Origin: Actinomyces sp. HMSC035G02
GTDB taxonomy: Bacteria; Actinomycetota; Actinomycetes; Actinomycetales; Actinomycetaceae
DNA length: 64,000 nt
Assembly (NCBI GenBank): GCA_001838165.1
Contig: KV835868.1
Coordinates: 72,256 to 136,255 of the forward strand
Direction: 5' to 3'
Both the position numbers and the translations under genes were made by a program. Numbering within the stretch: the stretch's first letter is position 1; each line of letters begins with the position of its first letter. Of the stretch, positions 8,145-17,479 are shown piece after piece. The notes below the pieces were generated by a model that was not told the DNA's origin, did no database searches, and saw only the letters and a list, made by a program, of their open reading frames with translations.

Positions 8145-8774
8145 ATGGCACACGAGTTTGATTCCGTCCCCGCCGACGACACCGAAGTCCTTGGAATTCT
8201 CGCCTATTCGTCGCTCGCGTTCATGACGCGCCTGGCGAAGGACGGCGAGCAGGCCCCCACGTTCGAGGCCCACGTGGAGCATGCGCGCATGGCCGCGCAG
8301 TGCTTCAAGCTCTACCAGCAGCTGGAGGTGTGGAGTGCGCACCGCGGCTTTGATCTGCTGGCGGCTGGTGACGCGTTCTCGGGCGCGTACGACGACCTGG
8401 ATGCGCGCACGCGTCCCACGACGTTCGCGGAGCGCGCTGTCAAGACGTTTATTACCCGCGGCATGCTGGGTGACATGCTGATCCGCGTCGCGCAGGTGCA
8501 CGGCCTGTTCGAGGGCATCGAGGACGTGTGGCCCTTCGAGCAGGGGCACTGGGTGCGCGCGCACCTGGGCCCGCAGATCGAGGCTGACGAGCAGCTGTCG
8601 GCGCGCCTATCCCTGTGGGGTCGCCGCGTGGCGGGCGAGGCCCTCGGCCTCGTGCGAGCGACGCTGTTCACCTACCCGTCGCTGGCTGCGTCCCCGGAGA
8701 ACGTCGACGAGATCACGGAGTACGTGATCAAGCGCCACGGGGAGCGCATGAAGGACATTCACCTGAAGGCCTGA
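8145..8774 (+). CDS. Ferritin-like fold protein (MiaE-like)
   Basis: A 209-residue all-helical protein. The ATG at 8145 starts MAHEFDSVPADD; longer in-frame extensions upstream overlap the divergent helicase promoter and have shadow codon use. FEAHVEHARMAAQCFKLYQQ (about 45-64) and later Glu/His-bearing helices fit the ferritin-like di-iron fold that actinobacterial annotation relates to tRNA hydroxylase MiaE. The tRNA substrate is unproven for this branch. It is divergent from the helicase gene and convergent with the DUF3107 gene across a shared terminator. Confidence 0.75.
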   Translation: MAHEFDSVPADDTEVLGILAYSSLAFMTRLAKDGEQAPTFEAHVEHARMAAQCFKLYQQLEVWSAHRGFDLLAAGDAFSGAYDDLDARTRPTTFAERAVKTFITRGMLGDMLIRVAQVHGLFEGIEDVWPFEQGHWVRAHLGPQIEADEQLSARLSLWGRRVAGEALGLVRATLFTYPSLAASPENVDEITEYVIKRHGERMKDIHLKA

Positions 8775-8787
8775 GGCCACAGGTATA

Positions 8788-8845
8788 GACGAGGCCGGGG
8801 TTCCTCGGGCGGTTTCTGTCCGCTCGGGTTCCCCGGCCTCGTTCG
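8788..8845. terminator. Bidirectional terminator
   Basis: GAGGCCGGGG (8791-8800) pairs perfectly with CCCCGGCCTC (8831-8840), and the inner sequence CGGGCGG/CCGCTCG extends the structure. It lies between convergent genes. Confidence 0.75.
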
Positions 8846-8857
8846 TCTGGGCGCGTT

Positions 8858-9085
8858 TTACTGGATCGCGAAGCCGACGCGACGCTTGGTCTCGGCGGGG
8901 ATCTGCACGAAGCCGATGGCGTGGGCGGGCACGAGGGTGCGCTGGCCCTTGGTGTCGGTGAGGTCGAGGACGCCCTGGGTGGAGGGAAGGACCTCGTTGA
9001 GCTTGGCCATGAGCTCGTTTTCGCTCATGTCGACGTCGAAGCCGAGCAGGCGCGTGTTGCCGCGGATGCCGATGAAGATCTCCAT
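8858..9085 (-). CDS. DUF3107 family small protein
   Basis: A 75-residue protein, MEIFIGIRGNTRLLGFDVDM to GFAIQ, matching the actinobacterial DUF3107 family (75-80 residues; TB9.4/Rv3208A in M. tuberculosis). The ATG at 9085 follows AAGGAGTCACC, a strong ribosome-binding site; the much longer in-frame extension upstream is antisense to adnA and is rejected. The protein is cytosolic and its function is unknown. Proximity to adnAB and a DEAD-box helicase is conserved with mycobacteria. Confidence 0.88.
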   Translation of the reverse strand: MEIFIGIRGNTRLLGFDVDMSENELMAKLNEVLPSTQGVLDLTDTKGQRTLVPAHAIGFVQIPAETKRRVGFAIQ

Positions 9086-9163
9086 GGTGACTCCTTGCTG
9101 GGAAATATCGTCATGGCCATCATATGTGCCGCAGATGTGGGTGGGGTCTGCGAGTATTGCGTT

Positions 9164-12100
9164 ATGAGCGAAATTCAGGTCAGGTTGCGCAGCCGCAGCG
9201 CCGATTGGTGGCGTCTGCCGGAGCTGAACGCGAACCAGCGTGCGGTCGTGGACGCGGCGCGTTTGGGGGACGTGATTGCGCGCGGTGCGCCGTCGTCGGG
9301 ACGGAGCACGTGTGCCCTGGCTGTGTTCGAGCAGGCGGCATCCCGGGGCCGCTCTGCGCTGATTCTCGCTCCCGATCGCACGCGCGCCGACGTGTTGACG
9401 CCGCGTGCGCAGGCGCTTGGACCGGATTCGGTGCGCCCGGTGCGCACGCCCGCGTCTTTCGCCTATCAGGTGGTGGCCACGTGGCGCACCCAGCGCGACG
9501 TGCCGTTGGAGGGGGTCGAGCTGGTGACGGGCGCGGCCCAGGACCAGATGCTCGCCGAGGCCCTGGAGTCGGTGGATGCCCCGTGGCCGCAGGATATTGG
9601 TCCGCAGATGCGCGCGATGCCGGCGTTCCGCGCGGAGCTGCGTAACCTCGTGGCCCGCGCGGGCGAGGCCGGGATGGGCGCGTCCGAATTGTCCGAGGCC
9701 GGGGCCCGGTTCGACCGCCCGGAGTGGCAGGGCGCGGGCACGATTCTCGCGGCGCTGGAGGAGGGCCCCGAGCGCTCCCCGGAGTATCCGCGCACCCTGC
9801 GCGTGGACTTGTCGCGCATCCAGGCGCTCGCGGCCGACCTGATCCACGCGTGGGAGAAAGACGCGCCCTCCCGTGGCGTGCAGGCGCCCTGCCCGGTGCC
9901 CGACGTGGTGATCGTCGATGACCTGCAGGATTGCACCCCCTCGACGCTCAGGCTGCTGGAGGCCTGCCGCGACGCTGGTGCCCGCATCGTCGCCTTCTCG
10001 GATTCCGACGTGGCCGTGGCCGGGTATCGCGGCGGCGAGCCGCACCTGGACCGTAGGCTCGCGAGCGCCCTGGGCGTCGAGATCTTGGAGTTGGGCCAGG
10101 TCTACGACACGTCCCGCGCCGTGCGCGAGCTGGCGCGCCAGGCCTGCGCGCGCATCGCCCAGTCCGGCTCACCCGCCCGGCGCGAGGCTGGGGTCGCAGA
10201 CGACGCACCTGCGGGCCGTCTGGTGACTCACCTGGGTGCCACGCCCTCGCAGATGGGTGCCCTCATCGCGCGCGCCCTCAGGTCTCACCACCTGCACGAC
10301 GGCATCGACTTTTCGGACCAGGTCGTCATCGTGCGCAGCTCCTCGATGGTCGCCGAAACCAGCCGCTACCTGGCGCGCGGTGGCGTGCCCATCGCGGGCG
10401 GCAGCCGAGCTTTCGACTTCGCGACCCAGCCGACGACGCGCCTGCTCCTGGACCTGGTGACCATGCCGACGGGGACGAGTGACACGGACGTGGCCGTGCG
10501 CCGCGAGCTCGCCGAGCGCCTCCTGCCCTCGCCCCTTGTACGCGCCGACGCCCTCGCCATCCACCGTCTGCTGCGCCGCCTGAACGCCGCGCGCGCCCAG
10601 GCCGCCGAGGAAGCGGTTGACGAGGCCGCGCTGATCCCGCTGACGGCTGCCGACCTCGTCAGTGATCCGCAGACGTGGAGGCCGGCCCTCGAACAGGCCC
10701 AGCAGGCGGGCGGCAAGCGCGCCCGCGCAGCCGCAATGCTCGCGCGGCCCCTCGAGACCGCCGCGCGCCTGTGGGAGCTGGGGATGAGCGGCAGCGCGCG
10801 CCCCCAGGAGCGCCTGTGGTCCCTCTGGGAGGCATCCGGGGTGGCCAGCGAGTGGCGCTCGCGGGCCATCGCGTCGGACGACTCGTCGGGCTGGTACGAC
10901 GATCAGCTGGATGCCGTCGTGGCACTCCTGCGCGTCGCGGACGTGTGGGAGCAGCGCAACCCTGCCGGCTCCGCCGTGGGTTTCGCGTCCGAGCTGCTGG
11001 CCGGTTCGGTCCCCATCGATACGATTTCGCGCGTGGGCGTGCGCCCGGGCGGTGTCGAGGTCCTCACCCCGGCGCAGGCGATGGGCCGCCACTGGCAGGT
11101 CGTCGTCCTCGCGGGCCTGCAGGACGGGGCCTGGCCGAACCTGCGCCTGCGCGACCGGATCTTGCGCGCCGACCTGCTCGCGGACGTGGGTGCGGGCCGT
11201 GTCGCCGTGGGCGAGGATGGGCGCGAGGAGCTCATCGACTCGACGCGCTCGGCCCGGCGTGCAGTGCTGGACGACGAGTATCGCCTCTTCGTCGCGGCCG
11301 TGACGCGCTCGCGCAGCATCGTGCACGCCGGCGCGGTGCGCTCGGAGGACGCTGCGCCCTCGGTGTTTTTCGATCTGGTGGCGCGCCTGGCGGGCACGCA
11401 CAGGGAAAACGACATCGTCCCGGTGGATCCGGTCGAGGCGCCGCTCTCCCTGTCCGGGCACATCGCGGACCTGCGTGCGCGCGCTGCCAACACCGACGAT
11501 CCGGCTGACGCCCAGCTTGCCGCCACGCTCCTGGCCCTCATGGCGCGCGAGGGTATTTCTTCCGCGCAGCCGCACCGGTGGCTGGGCGCGGGTGGTACGC
11601 CGACCAGCTCACAGGACTACCGCGGGCAGATCGTCCTGTCGCCCTCGCAATTCGAACGCGCGCTGGCATGCCCGCTGCGCTGGTTCCTCACCACGATCGG
11701 GGCCGACGCGCCGTCGAACGCGGCCGCCAGCCTCGGCACCCTCGTCCACGCGGTCGCCGAGGAGCATCCGCACGGGACCCCCGAGGAACTCACCGCGGCG
11801 CTGGAGGCTCGTATCGAGGAGCTGGGCTACAACCTGGACACGTGGGCGGGGCGCGTGGCCGACCGGCACGCGCGCGACATCGTGAACAACCTGGCGTCCT
11901 ACGTCGTCGGCGTTCCTGGTGATGTCACAGTGGAACAGACGGTGTCCGCTGAGGTCGAGGGCGTGACCATCCGAGGCCGTATGGACCGGCTCGAGCAGGT
12001 GGACGAGGGCGTTCGCGTCACTGACCTGAAGACCGGAAAGAGCGGTTACACGAAGGCCAGCGTCGCAGAAAACCCGCAGCTGGCCGCCTACCAGATGGCC

Positions 12101-12349
12101 CTGCTCGCCTCGGGCGAAAAGGTCGCGGGGGCGCGCATCGCGCTGTTGGGCGGCTCCAAGCCGCAGATCTACGATCAGCCGGCGCTCCAGGGCGAGGAGC
12201 TGGAGCGGTGGCGCGAGTCGGTGCGCGAGGTGGCACTCAGCGCCCGTGGCCCGTACTTCGCGGCGAGGCCCTCTGCGGAGGCCTGCAAGTACTGTTCCTT
12301 CGATCGGTTGTGCCCGGCACGCGAGCGCGGCCGCAAGGTGGTGGAGTGA
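9164..12349 (+). CDS. adnA: AdnA-like helicase-nuclease subunit
   Basis: A 1061-residue UvrD-like motor fused to a RecB-type nuclease. Nuclease residues are intact: His862 (LVHA), Asp941 (GRMDR), Asp954 and Lys956 (DLKTGK). Cys836, Cys1041, Cys1044 and Cys1050 (ACKYCSFDRLC) are placed to bind a 4Fe-4S cluster. The Walker A position reads GAPSSGRST (41-49): the catalytic lysine is arginine, so ATP hydrolysis is probably weak or lost. In mycobacterial AdnAB, which resects DNA double-strand breaks, the AdnB motor is the main driver, consistent with this decay. ATG at 9164 is chosen because the longer form overlaps the DUF3107 gene. adnB follows 19 bp downstream. Confidence 0.88.
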   Translation: MSEIQVRLRSRSADWWRLPELNANQRAVVDAARLGDVIARGAPSSGRSTCALAVFEQAASRGRSALILAPDRTRADVLTPRAQALGPDSVRPVRTPASFAYQVVATWRTQRDVPLEGVELVTGAAQDQMLAEALESVDAPWPQDIGPQMRAMPAFRAELRNLVARAGEAGMGASELSEAGARFDRPEWQGAGTILAALEEGPERSPEYPRTLRVDLSRIQALAADLIHAWEKDAPSRGVQAPCPVPDVVIVDDLQDCTPSTLRLLEACRDAGARIVAFSDSDVAVAGYRGGEPHLDRRLASALGVEILELGQVYDTSRAVRELARQACARIAQSGSPARREAGVADDAPAGRLVTHLGATPSQMGALIARALRSHHLHDGIDFSDQVVIVRSSSMVAETSRYLARGGVPIAGGSRAFDFATQPTTRLLLDLVTMPTGTSDTDVAVRRELAERLLPSPLVRADALAIHRLLRRLNAARAQAAEEAVDEAALIPLTAADLVSDPQTWRPALEQAQQAGGKRARAAAMLARPLETAARLWELGMSGSARPQERLWSLWEASGVASEWRSRAIASDDSSGWYDDQLDAVVALLRVADVWEQRNPAGSAVGFASELLAGSVPIDTISRVGVRPGGVEVLTPAQAMGRHWQVVVLAGLQDGAWPNLRLRDRILRADLLADVGAGRVAVGEDGREELIDSTRSARRAVLDDEYRLFVAAVTRSRSIVHAGAVRSEDAAPSVFFDLVARLAGTHRENDIVPVDPVEAPLSLSGHIADLRARAANTDDPADAQLAATLLALMAREGISSAQPHRWLGAGGTPTSSQDYRGQIVLSPSQFERALACPLRWFLTTIGADAPSNAAASLGTLVHAVAEEHPHGTPEELTAALEARIEELGYNLDTWAGRVADRHARDIVNNLASYVVGVPGDVTVEQTVSAEVEGVTIRGRMDRLEQVDEGVRVTDLKTGKSGYTKASVAENPQLAAYQMALLASGEKVAGARIALLGGSKPQIYDQPALQGEELERWRESVREVALSARGPYFAARPSAEACKYCSFDRLCPARERGRKVVE

Positions 12350-12368
12350 CGTGGGAAAGGACAGCGCA

Positions 12369-15300
12369 ATGGCCCTGAGTGCCCTGCAGATTCAGGCAAT
12401 TGTCGACGCGACGAAGACGCCGACGCCCGAGCAGGTGCGCGTTATCGAGGCACCGCGCCGCCCGCTCCTCGTCGTGGCGGGAGCGGGGTCGGGTAAGACC
12501 GAGACCATGTCGATGCGCGTGCTGTGGCTCCTCGCCAATCACCCGGACTTGAGCCCGTCGTCGATTCTGGGCCTCACTTTCACGCGCAAGGCGGCGGGCG
12601 AGCTGGGGGAGCGCCTGCGTGAACGCATCCGGCTGCTCTCGCGCGAGATGCCGCAGCTGCGCGAGCGCCTCGACGAGGATCCCGTCTCCCTCACCTACAA
12701 CTCTTTCGCCGAACGCATCGTGTCCGAGCACGGGATGCGTATCGGCATCGATCCCGACTTCTCGATGCTTTCCGAGGCCGGGGCTCTGGACCTCATGCTG
12801 CAGATCGTCGAGGCGTGGCCCACCGACCTCGACGAGGACCTCACGCCCCTGGGCGCAGTCGGCCAGATTCTGCACCTGGCTGGGGAGATCGCCGAGCACG
12901 GGTACACGGTGGAGAGCGCCCGCGAGGCCCTCGTGGAGTTTGGGCGCGAACTCGAACAGGTGGGCGAGACGAACGACGACGCGCGGCGCCTGCTGCGGGC
13001 GAACCGTCGCCGCATCGCCTTCCTTGACCCCATCGCGGAGTATCAGAAGCGCAAGCGGGACATGGGCGTGCTGGACTTTTCCGACCAGCTCGTCCTGGCC
13101 ACGCGCATCGTGCGCGAGGCCCCGGCGGTTCGCGAGTCGCTGCGCGAGGAGTTCCGCGCGGTCCTCCTCGACGAGTTCCAGGACACGTCCGTCATCCAGA
13201 TGGACATGCTGTCCATGCTGTTCGGCGACCACGCTGTCACAGCGGTGGGCGACCCGAATCAGGCTATTTACGGGTGGAGGGGGGCCTCGGCCTCGTCCCT
13301 GGAGTCCTTCCTGGATCGATTCCAGACGGGGCAGGCACAGGAGAGTCAGACGCTCACCCTGTCCACGGCCTGGCGCAATGATCAGGCGATCCTGGACGCG
13401 GCGAATCGCGTGGCAGCGCCCCTGCGCGAGGTCGCCGCATACCAGGAGGGCAAGCAGCGCCTCAAGGCCCAGTCGCCCGTCCTGGTCGCGCGAGATGGAG
13501 CAGGACCCGGGCACGTCGACGTCGCGTACGCCCCCGACTACGAGGCCGCGCTGGGGACCGTCGTCGACTTCGTCGGCAGTGTGCGCTCCCAGGCGAGCCA
13601 GGGCGGCAAGCGGCGCACGGTCGCGGTGCTGTGCAGGCGACGCAAGGACTTCGCGTACGTGGACGCGGCCCTGCGAGACGCGGGAATCCCGACGGAGATC
13701 GTGGGGCTCGGCGGCCTGCTCGACCAGCCCGCCGTGCAGGACGTGCGCGCCGCGCTGGAACTGGCATACGACGTCGAGGCCTCCCCGTGGCTGGCGCGCC
13801 TGCTGGCGGGCATCGACCTGGGGGCCACCGACCTGATGGCGCTGGGTGACTGGTCGCGTGTCCTCGCCCGATCGGAGGGGACGAACCCGCACCAGGCGGT
13901 CCTTTTGGATGCGGTGGATTCTCCGCCGGAGCCGGGGTGGGCGGCCGAGGGGCGGCCCGCGATCAGCGAGGAGGCGGTGCGCCGCGTGCGTCTGCTGGGC
14001 GAGCGCCTGCGGCAGGTCCGCGAGGGTGTGGGGCGTTCGGTCACCGAGCAGGTCGAGCGGGCGATTCTCATCATGGGCACGTTGGATGACGTGATCGCCG
14101 ATCCGCTGTCGATGGGTGGGCGAGCCGCGCTCGATGAGTTCATTGCGGTGACGGCGGCTTACGAGAAGGACACGCCGGGGGCCTCCCTCGGCTCGTTCCT
14201 GGCGTACCTGCGCATGGCCGACGAGCGCGAGGACGGTCTCGAGGCGCCCCTGGGGGAGCCGGATCCACGCGCCGTGCAAATCATGACGGTCCACGCCTCC
14301 AAGGGGCTCGAGTGGGACTGCGTCGTCGTCTTCGGCTTGAGCGATGGGATCTTCCCGTCGCACGACAAGCGCAAGACAGTGTCGTGGCTGGATGAGCCGC
14401 CGATCAATACCGCGTGGCTGACGGATGCCAGCGCCTTGCCGCACCCGCTGCGCGGGGATCGCGCGGATCTGCCGCCGTTCTTGCTGGACGTGGAGGGGGA
14501 ATCCAAGCCCTCTGCCGCCTATTCGAAGTGGGTCAAGGGGCACTACGGGCGCGCGCTGGGTGTGCACGCGGAGCGCGAGGAGCGCCGCCTGGCTTACGTG
14601 GCGATGACGCGTGCTCGGAGTATCCAGCTCCTCGTGGGCTCGTGGATCTATCGGACGGGTTCGAGCTCGCGCCAGCCCTCCCGCTACCTGATGGAGGCGC
14701 GCGCACAGCTGTTCGGTGATGCGCCGGATCTGGTCGACGACTCGCTCGCGGCCGTGGGGGATCGCGGCGTGTGGGCCAGGGGAGATTGGCGCAGCCTGGG
14801 GGTGGAATCTCTATCCGGGGCCGGGGTGTGCCTGATCGCGCCGGAGCCCGGCGACGAGGACATCGTTGAGAGCGAGGCCGGCGTGGCGTCGGTGTCGTTC
14901 CCACAGGAGGCTGGCCCTTCGCGTCAGAGGGTTGCGGAAGCTGCGCGGGCCGTCGAGGTGCAGATCCGTGACCTGGCGCAGGATCAGGACGTCTACGAGG
15001 CCTTGGCGCAGCTGGGAGATGACCCCGCGGTGCGCGATACGGTTGCGCTCATCGAGGAATATCACCTGGGGCTTGAGACGCCGGTCGTGGACCTGTGGGC
15101 CGAGCGGGTGCCCGCGACGTCCGTGTCCGCCCTCCTGCAGGATGCGGATGAGTTTGCGCGTGATATGCGCCGACCGATGCCTGCTCGTCCCAGCTCGTTC
15201 TCCGCTCTGGGCACGGTATTTCACGCGTGGGTGGAGCGCGAGCTGCACCTCGCGAGTGCGGATCCGGCCTCGGAGATCACTGCGAACCCCGGAGTGAGCG

Positions 15301-15797
15301 CGGGGGAGGATGCCGCGTTGGCAGGCGGTGACGACGGAGCTGACGAGGCCCTGCTGACGGACGGTGAGCGCGAGCGTCTGGAGCGGCTGCGCGCCAACTT
15401 CCGCGCCTTTGTTGCGGGCGAGCTGGCGGATTATCGGGCCGTCGCGATCGAGGAGGCCTTCTCGGTGGAGGTGGGCGGAGTGTCCGTCCAGGGCCGTATT
15501 GACGCCGTGTTCGAGCGAGTGCGCGGCAGTGGTCCCCGCTTCCTGGTCGTCGACTGGAAGAGCGGGCGCCCGGTGAGCGCGACGACCAAGCCGGACAAGG
15601 TCGCCTACTTCGTGACTCAGCTGCGCCTGTACCAGCGCGCGTGGGCGGCCCGCACGGGCGTGGACGTGTCGGAGGTGGGCGCGATGGTTGCCTTCCTGGC
15701 GGGCCCCTCGCACCACACGCTCGAGAGCCTGGAAGCCATGCTGGGGTCGAGTTCGTCGTCCCTGGACGAGGCGCTACGGGAAGTCCTGGACGATTAA
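12369..15797 (+). CDS. adnB: AdnB-like helicase-nuclease subunit
   Basis: A 1142-residue partner of AdnA. The UvrD/Rep motor is complete: Walker A AGAGSGKT (37-44), DEFQDTS (Asp268), GDPNQAIYGWRGA (about 293) and YVAMTRAR. The C-terminal RecB-like nuclease keeps His952, Asp1045 (GRIDA), Asp1062 and Lys1064 (DWKSG). AdnAB resects DNA double-strand breaks in actinobacteria in place of RecBCD/AddAB. The ATG at 12369 follows GGAAAGGA; a GTG at 12351 is possible but has no better site. Same operon as adnA. Confidence 0.92.
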   Translation: MALSALQIQAIVDATKTPTPEQVRVIEAPRRPLLVVAGAGSGKTETMSMRVLWLLANHPDLSPSSILGLTFTRKAAGELGERLRERIRLLSREMPQLRERLDEDPVSLTYNSFAERIVSEHGMRIGIDPDFSMLSEAGALDLMLQIVEAWPTDLDEDLTPLGAVGQILHLAGEIAEHGYTVESAREALVEFGRELEQVGETNDDARRLLRANRRRIAFLDPIAEYQKRKRDMGVLDFSDQLVLATRIVREAPAVRESLREEFRAVLLDEFQDTSVIQMDMLSMLFGDHAVTAVGDPNQAIYGWRGASASSLESFLDRFQTGQAQESQTLTLSTAWRNDQAILDAANRVAAPLREVAAYQEGKQRLKAQSPVLVARDGAGPGHVDVAYAPDYEAALGTVVDFVGSVRSQASQGGKRRTVAVLCRRRKDFAYVDAALRDAGIPTEIVGLGGLLDQPAVQDVRAALELAYDVEASPWLARLLAGIDLGATDLMALGDWSRVLARSEGTNPHQAVLLDAVDSPPEPGWAAEGRPAISEEAVRRVRLLGERLRQVREGVGRSVTEQVERAILIMGTLDDVIADPLSMGGRAALDEFIAVTAAYEKDTPGASLGSFLAYLRMADEREDGLEAPLGEPDPRAVQIMTVHASKGLEWDCVVVFGLSDGIFPSHDKRKTVSWLDEPPINTAWLTDASALPHPLRGDRADLPPFLLDVEGESKPSAAYSKWVKGHYGRALGVHAEREERRLAYVAMTRARSIQLLVGSWIYRTGSSSRQPSRYLMEARAQLFGDAPDLVDDSLAAVGDRGVWARGDWRSLGVESLSGAGVCLIAPEPGDEDIVESEAGVASVSFPQEAGPSRQRVAEAARAVEVQIRDLAQDQDVYEALAQLGDDPAVRDTVALIEEYHLGLETPVVDLWAERVPATSVSALLQDADEFARDMRRPMPARPSSFSALGTVFHAWVERELHLASADPASEITANPGVSAGEDAALAGGDDGADEALLTDGERERLERLRANFRAFVAGELADYRAVAIEEAFSVEVGGVSVQGRIDAVFERVRGSGPRFLVVDWKSGRPVSATTKPDKVAYFVTQLRLYQRAWAARTGVDVSEVGAMVAFLAGPSHHTLESLEAMLGSSSSSLDEALREVLDD

Positions 15798-15819
15798 AAT
15801 CCCTGTTTAATCCAACGCG

Positions 15820-15876
15820 GCGGGTGACAGGCTGGCAAGAGTTTGACGAAAACGGTTGAAAAGCCGGTCACCCGCG
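15820..15876. terminator. Imperfect hairpin after adnB
   Basis: GCGGGTGAC...GGCT (from 15820) can pair with AGCCGGTCACCCGC (ending about 15876) around an A-rich loop. It probably ends the adnAB operon. Confidence 0.45.
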
Positions 15877-15941
15877 TCGAAAGAAGCCTTCACAGGAGAG
15901 TCGGACTTAATCGCCAGGTATGATGAATGTAAAAATCTCGC

Positions 15942-15971
15942 TTGTGTGCCCTGCTCAGAGGATGGTATAGT
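15942..15971 (+). promoter_or_regulatory. Promoter for the sugar ABC operon
   Basis: TTGTGT (15942-15947) and TATAGT (15966-15971) are separated by 18 bp, close to a vegetative promoter. The start codon is about 120 bp downstream, leaving room for the operator-like GGAACGTTTCC at 16010. Confidence 0.45.
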
Positions 15972-16009
15972 TGTCCTGTCAATTTCAATGACGAGAGACG
16001 GCACTTTCG

Positions 16010-16020
16010 GGAACGTTTCC
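16010..16020. promoter_or_regulatory. Possible LacI-type half-palindrome
   Basis: GGAACGTTTCC resembles the GGAAACGTTTCC core of LacI/CcpA operators with one base missing. It lies downstream of the predicted promoter, a repressing position. Weak on its own; a better palindrome occurs at 17408. Confidence 0.3.
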
Positions 16021-16090
16021 GGACCCGCGTTACAGAGAGGCAGCGCGACCACTGGAACCCCCGGTGCCCCTGACAAGGAAGGAACGCAGC

Positions 16091-17341
16091 GTGCGCCCCA
16101 CTATCTCCAAGTTCCTCGCACTCGGTGCGACCGCCTCGGCTTTTGCCCTGCTGGCAGGAGCGTGTGGCTCCGGAAGCACCGCGACCAACGGATCTGGCGC
16201 TGACCAGGTTCACCAGATGTACACCTGGGTGTCCACGGACAACGACCGTGCTCAGTGGCAGTCCTTCGTCGATGCGGCCAAGGAGAAGGACCCCAACTTC
16301 ACCCTGACCTTCGACGGCCCGTCCTTCAACGACTACTGGACCAAGGTCAAGACCCGCATGGTCGCCTCGGACGCGCCCTGCATCCTCACCACGCAGGCCG
16401 CTCGCGCGCAGGAGCTGTCCGGCCTGCTTGAGCCTCTCGACTCCTACATGGAAGCTGCCGGCATCAAGGCCTCCGACTACAATGCTGCGATGATGCAGGG
16501 CATGACGGTGGACGGACATGTTCTGGCCCTGCCCTACGACGCCGAGCCGGACGTCCTGTACTACAACCGTGAGATGTTCGAGAAGGCCGGCCTGGAAGCC
16601 CCCTCGACCTCCTACACGACCGAGCAGTTCCTCAAGGACGCCAAGGCTCTGACTGGTGACGGCAAGTACGGCGTCGCCGTCAAGCCGCTCCTCCTGGGCA
16701 ACGCCCCCGGCGACTTCGGCATCGCCTTCGGCGGCCAGGTCTCCAAGGATGGCAAGAACACCCTGACGGATCCCAAGTTCGTCGAGGGCGTCCAGTTCGC
16801 CTTCGACCTGGTCCACAAGGAGCAGGTCGCGGTTGCCCCGAACGCCGCCGACAACGACGGCCCGGCTCAGACCGCCTTCACCTCCGGCACCGCCGCGATG
16901 ATCGTGGATGGCCCGTGGATGTACGGCTCCTTCGAGAAGGAGCTGGGCGATAAGCTCGGTGTCGCCGTCATCCCGACCCCCACCGGCCAGCCTCGTGCGG
17001 TCATCCAGGGCTCCGGCTTCGGCATCTCGAAGTCCTGCCCGGACAAGCAGGCTGCGTTCAACGTCCTCAAGGAGCTCGTGACCCCCGAGGTCATCGGCAC
17101 CGTTGCTGACAAGCAGGGCACCGTTCCCTCCGTCGAGTCCGCGATGGACAAGTGGGCGGCCAACAAGCCCGAGGACAGCGCCGAGGCCGTGCGCGTCCTC
17201 CTCGAGAACGGCACCCCGCTGGTGACGACTACGACGTGGAACCAGATCAACACGTCCTTCCAGCAGTACTCGCCTGAGGGCTTCCGCGGCACCAAGACCG
17301 CTCAGGACATCCTCACCGATCTGCAGAACTCCGCTGGCTGA
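16091..17341 (+). CDS. Sugar ABC transporter substrate-binding lipoprotein
   Basis: A 416-residue extracellular solute-binding protein of the carbohydrate family (SBP_bac_1 type). A signal peptide ends in LLAGAC, giving lipidation at Cys25 and anchoring on the outer face of the membrane. GTG at 16091 (VRPTISKF) is chosen because AAGGAACGCAGC precedes it and the protein then begins with a normal signal peptide; a start 27 bp upstream is possible. Two permease genes and a fucosidase gene follow, so the ligand is probably a fucosylated oligosaccharide or fucoside. The ATPase is not in this window; a shared MsiK-like ATPase is likely. Confidence 0.88.
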   Translation: MRPTISKFLALGATASAFALLAGACGSGSTATNGSGADQVHQMYTWVSTDNDRAQWQSFVDAAKEKDPNFTLTFDGPSFNDYWTKVKTRMVASDAPCILTTQAARAQELSGLLEPLDSYMEAAGIKASDYNAAMMQGMTVDGHVLALPYDAEPDVLYYNREMFEKAGLEAPSTSYTTEQFLKDAKALTGDGKYGVAVKPLLLGNAPGDFGIAFGGQVSKDGKNTLTDPKFVEGVQFAFDLVHKEQVAVAPNAADNDGPAQTAFTSGTAAMIVDGPWMYGSFEKELGDKLGVAVIPTPTGQPRAVIQGSGFGISKSCPDKQAAFNVLKELVTPEVIGTVADKQGTVPSVESAMDKWAANKPEDSAEAVRVLLENGTPLVTTTTWNQINTSFQQYSPEGFRGTKTAQDILTDLQNSAG

Positions 17342-17356
17342 TCCCAGCTCACCATG

Positions 17357-17393
17357 AACGAGGCCGGGGACCGCTCGGTTCCCTGGCCTCGTT
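17357..17393. terminator. Hairpin between binding-protein and permease genes
   Basis: AACGAGGCCGGGGAACC-like arms: ACGAGGCC at 17358 pairs with GGCCTCGT, and GGGACC with GGTTCCC, followed by TT. It probably attenuates transcription after the highly expressed binding protein. Confidence 0.6.
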
Positions 17394-17407
17394 TCGTGGG
17401 TTTCTTC

Positions 17408-17423
17408 CCGTTAGCGCTAACGG
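17408..17423. promoter_or_regulatory. LacI-family operator palindrome
   Basis: CCGTTAGCGCTAACGG is a perfect 16-bp palindrome with the central CG step typical of LacI-family operators. It lies about 57 bp before the first permease start and after the hairpin, so the permease-fucosidase genes may have their own regulated promoter. The cognate regulator is not encoded here. Confidence 0.65.
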
Positions 17424-17479
17424 TGGCGCGAGCGGGACTGTGGAACCCACTGATACTCGACGAAAGGTGTGCATAGCTC

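Noticed and set aside
12237..14567. 776-codon minus-strand frame opposite adnB
   Set aside because: His/Arg/Gln-rich translation with no domain; adnB on the other strand has complete helicase motifs.
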